Positions 7,741 to 11,494 of a stretch of DNA of 11,494 nucleotides are shown here, in pieces. The stretch is from JAENZQ01 sp964553505 (GTDB taxonomy: Bacteria > Bacillota > Clostridia > Peptostreptococcales > JAAYPU01): contig CAZKKX010000076.1 of the NCBI GenBank assembly GCA_964553505.1, positions 1-11,494 of the forward strand. The letters run 5' to 3'. The translations under genes and the position numbers were made by a program. The notes under the pieces were generated by a model, which was given only the letters and a program-made list of their open reading frames with translations, was not told the DNA's origin and did no database searches. Numbering within the stretch: the stretch's first letter is position 1; every line of letters starts with the position of its first letter.

Positions 7741-7748
7741 GGTATAAT
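7721..7748 (+). promoter_or_regulatory. Probable promoter of the deacylase-DUF362 transcript
   Basis: A perfect TATAAT (7743-7748) with an extended -10 (TGGTATAAT, as at rex) lies 16 bp after TTGAGC (7721-7726, four of six matches). The -35 box falls in the loop and right arm of the preceding terminator, so the two signals overlap. The predicted start near 7755 leaves a leader of about 190 nt. Confidence 0.55.
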
Positions 7749-7754
7749 CCTTTT

Positions 7755-7943
7755 TATGATAGAATAAGGGGGGAGTTTATCTTATTAAACAGCTATAGGA
7801 CTTTCACCATAGCTTTAGCGTAAGAGTAAAGCAACAGCGCCACAATTGTGCTGGAATCACTTTACGGCAGGAGAGAGCTTCTTAATTTGATGCTATTAGT
7901 TATACAAGGTAAATCCCCAACCAGAATATAAAAGGAGTCGTGT
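7755..7943 (+). other. Structured leader, possible cis-acting RNA
   Basis: There is no ORF here, but there are two designed-looking hairpins. AGCTAT(A)GG (7791-7799) pairs with CCATAGCT (7807-7814), with one bulged A. GTAAAG (7826-7831) pairs with CTTTAC (7860-7865) around an inner stem built on the palindrome CACAATTGTG (7841-7850) with flanking CAG/CTG. A purine-rich GGCAGGAGAGAG (7866-7877) follows. I looked for conserved cores of T-box, SAM, TPP, FMN, lysine, cobalamin, glycine and ydaO riboswitches and recognised none. It could also be a degenerate mobile remnant or operator DNA. Confidence 0.35.
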
Positions 7944-8432
7944 ATGGATGTATTAACCAAAGTAAAAAAAAGCATATCTGACTTGCCATTTATTCTTAAA
8001 ATATTTGAATTTGAAGAAGGTTCAACAAAAACATCAGAAATGGCGGCGGAGCAACTTGGCGTAGAAGCAGCACAGATAGCAAAATCTATGCTGTTTATAT
8101 GCGGAGACAAGCCTATTCTTGTAGTAACATGTGGGGATATGAAAGTCAAACAAGGTAGATTGAAAAGAATAGCAGGTGTAAAACCGAGATTTGCTTCCTA
8201 TGATGAGTGTAAAAAAATAACAGGATACGAGCCTGGAGGCATGTGCCCTTTTGCACTAAAAAAGGAAATAGAAGTACTTTTAGATAAAAGCATCGAAAGA
8301 TTTGATAAGGTGTATGCTGCAGCAGGTACTGCCAATACGGCAGTACCGTTGGATATTGAACAGCTTTCCTATATAACAAAAGGAAAAATTGTTGAGGTTT
8401 GTGAACCCAAGATGGGACAAGTCAATGAGTAA
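7944..8432 (+). CDS. YbaK/ProX-type aminoacyl-tRNA deacylase
   Basis: Cytoplasmic editing enzyme of the YbaK superfamily, which hydrolyses mischarged tRNAs in trans (for YbaK itself, Cys-tRNA-Pro). It has 162 residues, normal for the stand-alone domain. Visible family features are the catalytic-region lysine in IAKSMLF (K47), the segment ITGYEPGGMCPFAL (about 92-105), which matches the usual G-x-x-P-G-G-x-x-P-F-G pattern with Ala for the last Gly, and AGTANTAVPLD (about 131-141). The exact aminoacyl substrate cannot be assigned: YbaK, ProXp-ala and related subfamilies share this fold. The ATG at 7944 has AAAGGAG at 7931-7937. The last 8 nt overlap the DUF362 gene, which points to one transcript and coupled translation. 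Confidence 0.9.
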   Translation: MDVLTKVKKSISDLPFILKIFEFEEGSTKTSEMAAEQLGVEAAQIAKSMLFICGDKPILVVTCGDMKVKQGRLKRIAGVKPRFASYDECKKITGYEPGGMCPFALKKEIEVLLDKSIERFDKVYAAAGTANTAVPLDIEQLSYITKGKIVEVCEPKMGQVNE

Positions 8433-9564
8433 AGTTGCCATTGTCAAATGCCAAACCTATGAGATTGAAGAGGTTCAAAATGCAATAAAAAGGGGTATTA
8501 TGCTTCTTGGAGGCATAAAAAGCCTTATACCTGAGATAGAAAGAGTATTATTAAAGCCGAACCTGCTGGCTTCATCCAATCCGGATAAAGCTGTGACAAC
8601 ACATCCTGTTGTATTCGAAGGAGTCATCAGACTTTTTCAGGAAAACGGATATATATTATCCTATGGCGATTCGCCTGGATTTGAAAACCCTGAAAAAGTT
8701 GCAGTTAAATGTGGTTTGAAGGCTGTTTCCGACCGATATGGTATTAAATTTGGAGACTTTACCGGAGGACAAACAGTTACCTATGAAGAAGGAACCATTA
8801 CAAAACAATTCGAGATTGCAAAAGCTGTTTTAGAGTCAGAAGCAATTATCAGTTTATGTAAAATGAAGACACATCAACTTACCAGAATTACCGGTGCCGT
8901 AAAAAATCAATTAGGATGTGTTTATGGACTTCATAAATCATCAGCCCATGCAAAATTTCCCGATGCAATAAGTTTTTCGAAAATGCTGGTGGATTTGAAT
9001 AAATTGCTGAAGCCCAAATTATTTATTATGGATGGTATTGTTGCAATGGAAGGAAATGGTCCTCGCTCAGGGAACCCGGTCAAAATGGATGTGCTGCTTT
9101 TTTCTGATGACCCAGTAGCACTGGATTCAGTTTTTTGCAGACTTATTGATCTTGACCCTGAATACATTCCTTCAATTATGTTTGGAGAAGAATTAGAATT
9201 AGGTAAATGGCGTGATCATGATATAGAAATATTGGGAGATAAAATACAGGACTTGAAAAATGACACCTTCAATGTAATCAGAAAACCTGTTATATCCGAA
9301 AATTTTGGATTTGCAGCTTATTTCAGAAATATTGTATTAAGGAAGCCTGTTATAGACAGTAAAAAATGTATTCGATGCGGTATTTGTGTAGATGCCTGCC
9401 AGGTAGAAGGAAAGGCTTTGAATTTCAGATATGCGAATAAAAGCCAACCTCCTGAATACTACTATAAAAAATGTATTCGGTGTTATTGTTGTCAGGAAAT
9501 GTGTCCGCAAAAAGCAATTGATGTAAAAACACCTTTATTGGGAAGAATGTTTCTATACAGATAA
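8425..9564 (+). CDS. DUF362 domain protein with C-terminal two-cluster ferredoxin domain
   Basis: Probable cytoplasmic iron-sulfur protein of 379 residues; the biochemical function of DUF362 is not known to me. The N-terminal DUF362 part (about 1-295) shows KPNLLASSNPDKAVTTHP, GDSPG and a PVALDSVFCRLIDLDP stretch typical of the family. A bacterial ferredoxin domain follows, with C315-x2-C318-x2-C321-x3-C325 and C350-x2-C353-x2-C356-x3-C360-P, enough for two [4Fe-4S] clusters. The first motif ends in CQ rather than the usual CP. I chose ATG 8425, which matches where the conserved N-terminus (MSKVAIVKCQTY) begins. A TTG at 8389 is possible but would add 12 residues. The gene overlaps the deacylase gene by 8 nt with only a weak AGATGGGA before it, so translation is probably coupled. 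Electron transfer to an unknown partner is inferred. Confidence 0.9.
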   Translation: MSKVAIVKCQTYEIEEVQNAIKRGIMLLGGIKSLIPEIERVLLKPNLLASSNPDKAVTTHPVVFEGVIRLFQENGYILSYGDSPGFENPEKVAVKCGLKAVSDRYGIKFGDFTGGQTVTYEEGTITKQFEIAKAVLESEAIISLCKMKTHQLTRITGAVKNQLGCVYGLHKSSAHAKFPDAISFSKMLVDLNKLLKPKLFIMDGIVAMEGNGPRSGNPVKMDVLLFSDDPVALDSVFCRLIDLDPEYIPSIMFGEELELGKWRDHDIEILGDKIQDLKNDTFNVIRKPVISENFGFAAYFRNIVLRKPVIDSKKCIRCGICVDACQVEGKALNFRYANKSQPPEYYYKKCIRCYCCQEMCPQKAIDVKTPLLGRMFLYR

Positions 9565-9634
9565 CAGACAATAAGCCATGTACTATAAACCATAATCCAG
9601 AACCTAACTAAAAATGTAAAGGGGAGATCCTTTA

Positions 9635-11011
9635 ATGAAAAAGTATGATGTTATTATAGTTGGAGCCGGTGCCAGCGGCGTATTTATGTCGTATGAAATG
9701 ACCAAAATAAAAAATAATGCAAAAGTATTGATGATTGAAAAAGGAAATGAACTTTCTGAAAGGATATGTCCAATTGACGGGAAAAAAGTAAAAGAATGCA
9801 TATCATGTCAGACATGTAATATTATGAATGGCTATGGTGGCGCCGGTACACTTTCGGATGGGAAATATAATATCACAACACATTTTGGAGGAGACCTTCA
9901 TAGATATGTTGGGGATGAAAAGGCAAATGAACTCATGTATTATGTGGATGAAGTTTTATGTAATATGGGAGGAAGTGATGCAAAACTTTACTCTACAACG
10001 AATTCAGATCTTAAAACGGCTGCATTAAGGTACGATCTTCACCTACTGGACGCAAAAGTGAGACATCTTGGAACTGATCGTAATATGAAAATTCTTTCAA
10101 GAATTTACGACTATATTAAAGATAGAATCGATATGGTATTCAACGAAGAAGTAAAGGATATTCAAAATGTGGATAAGGGATTTACCGTAACAACAAGAAA
10201 TGATACCTACTACTGTGAGGATTTGGTTCTGGCCACGGGAAGATCAGGATCCAAGTGGATTTCGCAGATGTGTGATAAATTTGGTATTGCGACGGAGAGG
10301 AACAGAGTGGATATTGGTGTCAGAATAGAGCTTCCTGCCGCAATATTTGAGCATATTACAAGTGAAGTTTACGAAAGTAAAATCGTCTATAAAACTGAAA
10401 AGTATAATGATTTGGTAAGAACTTTCTGCATGAATCCATATGGAGAGGTGGTAACAGAAAATACCAACGGAATTATAACCGTTAACGGACATAGTTATTC
10501 TGATCCAAAACTTCGTACGGAAAATACTAATTTTGCACTATTGGTTTCTAACAAATTTACAGAGCCTTTTAAAGACAGTAATGAATATGGTGAATCTATT
10601 GCAAAGCTTAGTAATATGTTGGGCGGCGGCGTGCTCCTTCAAAGATTCGGAGACTTGGTCAAAGGCAGAAGAAGCAGTGAACGGAGGATGGAAAAATGTT
10701 TTACACGACCGACTCTAAGAGCAGTGCCCGGAGATTTAAGCCTTGTTATTCCCAAAAGGCAATTGGACAATATCATAGAAATGATTTATGCGCTGGATAA
10801 AATTGCTCCAGGAACGGCAAATGAAGATACTTTACTTTACGGTGTTGAAGTCAAATTTTACAACTCAAAAGTTGAAGTCAATGATTTCCTTGAAACAAGC
10901 ATGAAGGGTCTTTACGTTTTAGGAGATGGTTCCGGAGTGACCCATTCACTCTCACAGGCTTCCGCAAGCGGAATTCATGTGGCAAGGCTGTTGGCAGAAA
11001 AATACCAATGA
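9635..11011 (+). CDS. FAD-dependent dehydrogenase, COG2509-like, with four-cysteine motif
   Basis: Flavoprotein of 458 residues with the two-dinucleotide-binding-domain fold. The FAD-binding motif is VGAGASG (9-15), with E35 ending the second strand (MIEKG). A middle ATGRSGSKW segment and the C-terminal GLYVLGDGSGVTHSLSQASASG complete the FAD site. A cysteine set C45-x9-C55-x2-C58-x2-C61 precedes NGYGGAGTLSDGKYN, which I recognise from uncharacterised FAD-dependent dehydrogenases (COG2509). The cysteines could hold an Fe-S cluster or metal, but this is inference. AAAGGGGAG at 9618-9626 fixes the ATG. It lies 70 bp after the DUF362 gene with no clear terminator between, so cotranscription is possible. 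Reaction and substrate are unknown. Confidence 0.87.
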   Translation: MKKYDVIIVGAGASGVFMSYEMTKIKNNAKVLMIEKGNELSERICPIDGKKVKECISCQTCNIMNGYGGAGTLSDGKYNITTHFGGDLHRYVGDEKANELMYYVDEVLCNMGGSDAKLYSTTNSDLKTAALRYDLHLLDAKVRHLGTDRNMKILSRIYDYIKDRIDMVFNEEVKDIQNVDKGFTVTTRNDTYYCEDLVLATGRSGSKWISQMCDKFGIATERNRVDIGVRIELPAAIFEHITSEVYESKIVYKTEKYNDLVRTFCMNPYGEVVTENTNGIITVNGHSYSDPKLRTENTNFALLVSNKFTEPFKDSNEYGESIAKLSNMLGGGVLLQRFGDLVKGRRSSERRMEKCFTRPTLRAVPGDLSLVIPKRQLDNIIEMIYALDKIAPGTANEDTLLYGVEVKFYNSKVEVNDFLETSMKGLYVLGDGSGVTHSLSQASASGIHVARLLAEKYQ

Positions 11012-11020
11012 CCTAAGATA

Positions 11021-11053
11021 CAAAAAAAGTAGGGACAGCCCTTGCGGCTGTCC
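11021..11053 (-). terminator. Terminator-like hairpin oriented to the minus strand
   Basis: GGACAGCC (11033-11040) and GGCTGTCC (11046-11053) form a perfect 8-bp G+C-rich stem with a five-base loop. On the plus strand no T-run follows. On the minus strand the stem is followed by CTACTTTTTTTG, a good terminator tail. It would stop antisense transcription coming from the tRNA side. It may also slow plus-strand transcripts after the flavoprotein gene. Confidence 0.5.
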
Positions 11054-11063
11054 GAGCCGATAC

Positions 11064-11097
11064 TAACCCTTAACCTCTAACCTCTATCACTAACCAC
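11064..11097 (+). repeat. Degenerate TAACCTC heptamer repeat
   Basis: The units TAACCCT, TAACCTC, TAACCTC, TATCAC and TAACCAC follow each other without gaps, giving about five copies of a 7-bp unit. A looser relative (CCATAATCC...CCTAAC) is seen at 9590-9609 before the flavoprotein gene. No function can be assigned. Confidence 0.5.
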
Positions 11098-11116
11098 CAG
11101 CACCTAAATATTAACA

Positions 11117-11145
11117 TTGACAATTTATTTGAAAAAGCTTAAAAT
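11117..11145 (+). promoter_or_regulatory. Promoter of tRNA-Leu
   Basis: A perfect TTGACA (11117-11122) is followed after 17 bp by TAAAAT (11140-11145). The predicted start lies about a dozen bases before the mature tRNA 5' end, so the tRNA has its own strong promoter. Confidence 0.78.
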
Positions 11146-11164
11146 TCTTATGTAACTAAAATAT

Positions 11165-11251
11165 GCGGATGTGGCGGAACTGGCAGACGCGCATGGTTCA
11201 GGTCCATGTGAAGATTACTTCATGGGGGTTCGAGTCCCTTCATCCGCACCA
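11165..11251 (+). tRNA. tRNA-Leu (CAG anticodon)
   Basis: An 87-nt class II tRNA with encoded CCA. The acceptor arms GCGGATG (11165-11171) and CATCCGC (11241-11247) pair fully, with A11248 as discriminator, as expected for leucine. The anticodon arm CATGG-TTCAGGT-CCATG gives CAG (11199-11201), reading CUG codons. The long variable arm GAAG-ATTA-CTTC is typical of tRNA-Leu. The T arm is GGGGG-TTCGAGT-CCCTT, with two G-T pairs at the base. The D region GGCGGAACTGGCAGACGC is of leucine type. The 3' part, from A11233 on, is duplicated at 11440. Confidence 0.95.
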
Positions 11252-11287
11252 AATAAAAAGCCATTGGTAAGTCCAATGGCTATTTAA
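11233..11287 (+). repeat. 55-nt direct repeat, copy 1 (tRNA-Leu 3' end plus terminator)
   Basis: This segment runs from the 3' half of the T arm through CCA and the terminator to TATTTAA. It is identical, base for base, to 11440-11494. The preceding bases differ (G11232 versus A11439), so the left limit is sharp. The right limit is unknown because the window ends. Confidence 0.95.
11259..11285 (+). terminator. Rho-independent terminator of tRNA-Leu
   Basis: AGCCATTGG (11259-11267) pairs fully with CCAATGGCT (11273-11281) around a TAAGT loop. An ATTTAATTTT tail follows, with A interruptions. The stem starts eight bases after the CCA end. Confidence 0.75.
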
Positions 11288-11439
11288 TTTTGATAAAGAG
11301 GGACTCGAACCCGAGAGGGCGCTAAGCGTCAAGAAAAAGTGCTAAATGCACTTTTTTAGATTAGCGTAGGAGACCGGTACCGGACCGAAGGGAGGGTGGT
11401 CGACGTTGATAGTATGCAAGCGAAGCGAAGCAGACGGAA
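11288..11439 (+). other. G+C-richer structured segment between the two repeat copies
   Basis: The 152-bp segment has no ORF and looks unlike the AT-rich surroundings. From left to right it holds GGGACTCGAACCC (11300-11312), the exact reverse complement of the tRNA T arm at 11226-11238, with an inner hairpin CTCG-AACC-CGAG. Next comes CGCTAA (11320-11325), pairing with TTAGCG (11361-11366) around the hairpin AAAAAGTGC-TAAAT-GCACTTTTT (11334-11356). A 10-bp palindrome CCGGTACCGG (11374-11383) follows, and then a GCGAA-GCGAA run (about 11421-11430). The layout suggests a folded RNA or a small mobile or repetitive element attached to tRNA ends. I do not recognise a named family. Confidence 0.6.
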
Positions 11440-11494
11440 AGTCCCTTCATCCGCACCAAATAAAAAGCCATTGGTAAGTCCAATGGCTATTTAA
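11440..11494 (+). repeat. 55-nt direct repeat, copy 2 (orphan tRNA 3' end plus terminator)
   Basis: This is an exact second copy of 11233-11287, 207 bp downstream. It contains half of a T arm, the 3' acceptor strand with CCA and the AGCCATTGG/CCAATGGCT terminator (11466-11488). No tRNA 5' part precedes it, so it is not a functional tRNA. It runs to the last base of the window and may continue. Confidence 0.93.

Noticed and set aside
7791..7830. Group II intron or transposon end suggested by GTGAAAGTCC on the minus strand
   Set aside because: The match is short and no catalytic domain V, maturase or transposase is present nearby.
7755..7943. Glycine riboswitch or T-box leader
   Set aside because: The GGCAGGAGAGAG string recalls part of a glycine riboswitch, but its other conserved parts are missing. 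The T-box GGTGG core is absent too.
7862..8149. Minus-strand ORF of 95 codons over the deacylase gene
   Set aside because: It is opposite a clearly conserved YbaK domain, has no convincing ribosome binding site and its product is not recognisable.
8389..8424. Upstream TTG start for the DUF362 protein
   Set aside because: It would extend the protein 12 residues into the deacylase coding region, and the conserved N-terminus begins at the ATG at 8425.
9604..10028. Antisense and out-of-frame ORFs in the flavoprotein gene
   Set aside because: They overlap the FAD-binding and cysteine motifs of a well-supported gene in other frames and have no features of their own.
11233..11494. CRISPR array
   Set aside because: There are only two repeats of 55 nt with one 152-bp spacer, the repeat is part of a tRNA gene, and no cas gene is present.
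11440..11494. Second tRNA gene or pseudogene
   Set aside because: Only the 3' half of the T arm, acceptor strand and CCA are present, with no D arm or anticodon arm upstream, so it is better described as a repeat copy.

Overview
The window reads as chromosomal DNA from an anaerobic, low-G+C Gram-positive bacterium of the class Clostridia. The grounds are AT-rich intergenic DNA, strong AGGAGG-type ribosome binding sites, a Rex redox repressor, a small [4Fe-4S] ferredoxin, a DUF362-ferredoxin fusion and a tRNA with an encoded CCA end. No species can be named from the sequence alone.

Layout: (1) 1-305 is AT-rich DNA ending in a sigma-A-type promoter with two tandem TGACT-N4-AGTCA palindromes at the transcription start. 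(2) 306-4485 is a three-gene operon: MacB/LolD-type ATPase, two-module FtsX-like permease and HlyD/RND-type adaptor, forming an efflux or cell-envelope ABC system. (3) 4486-6411 on the minus strand is an ABC-F ATPase whose stop codon directly abuts the adaptor's stop codon. (4) 6412-7680 holds the divergent rex promoter, rex and a ferredoxin gene. (5) 7681-9564 holds a rho-independent terminator, a promoter overlapping it, a roughly 190-nt leader with hairpins, a YbaK-type aminoacyl-tRNA deacylase, and a DUF362 protein with two C-terminal [4Fe-4S] motifs whose gene overlaps the deacylase gene by 8 nt. (6) 9635-11011 is a FAD-dependent dehydrogenase of the COG2509 type with a four-cysteine motif. 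(7) 11012-11494 holds a minus-strand-oriented terminator, a degenerate heptamer repeat, tRNA-Leu(CAG) with its own promoter and terminator, and then a G+C-richer structured segment leading into an exact 55-nt second copy of the tRNA 3' end plus terminator at the window edge.

How the genes fit together: the first operon is probably induced by a small molecule through a repressor encoded outside the window. The middle and right parts are redox-themed (NADH sensing by Rex, ferredoxin, Fe-S protein, flavoprotein), but no pathway joining them can be proved here. The least ordinary parts are the repeat behind the tRNA-Leu gene, the tandem operators of the efflux operon and the structured leader before the deacylase gene. 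No CRISPR array, transposase, integrase or phage gene was seen.
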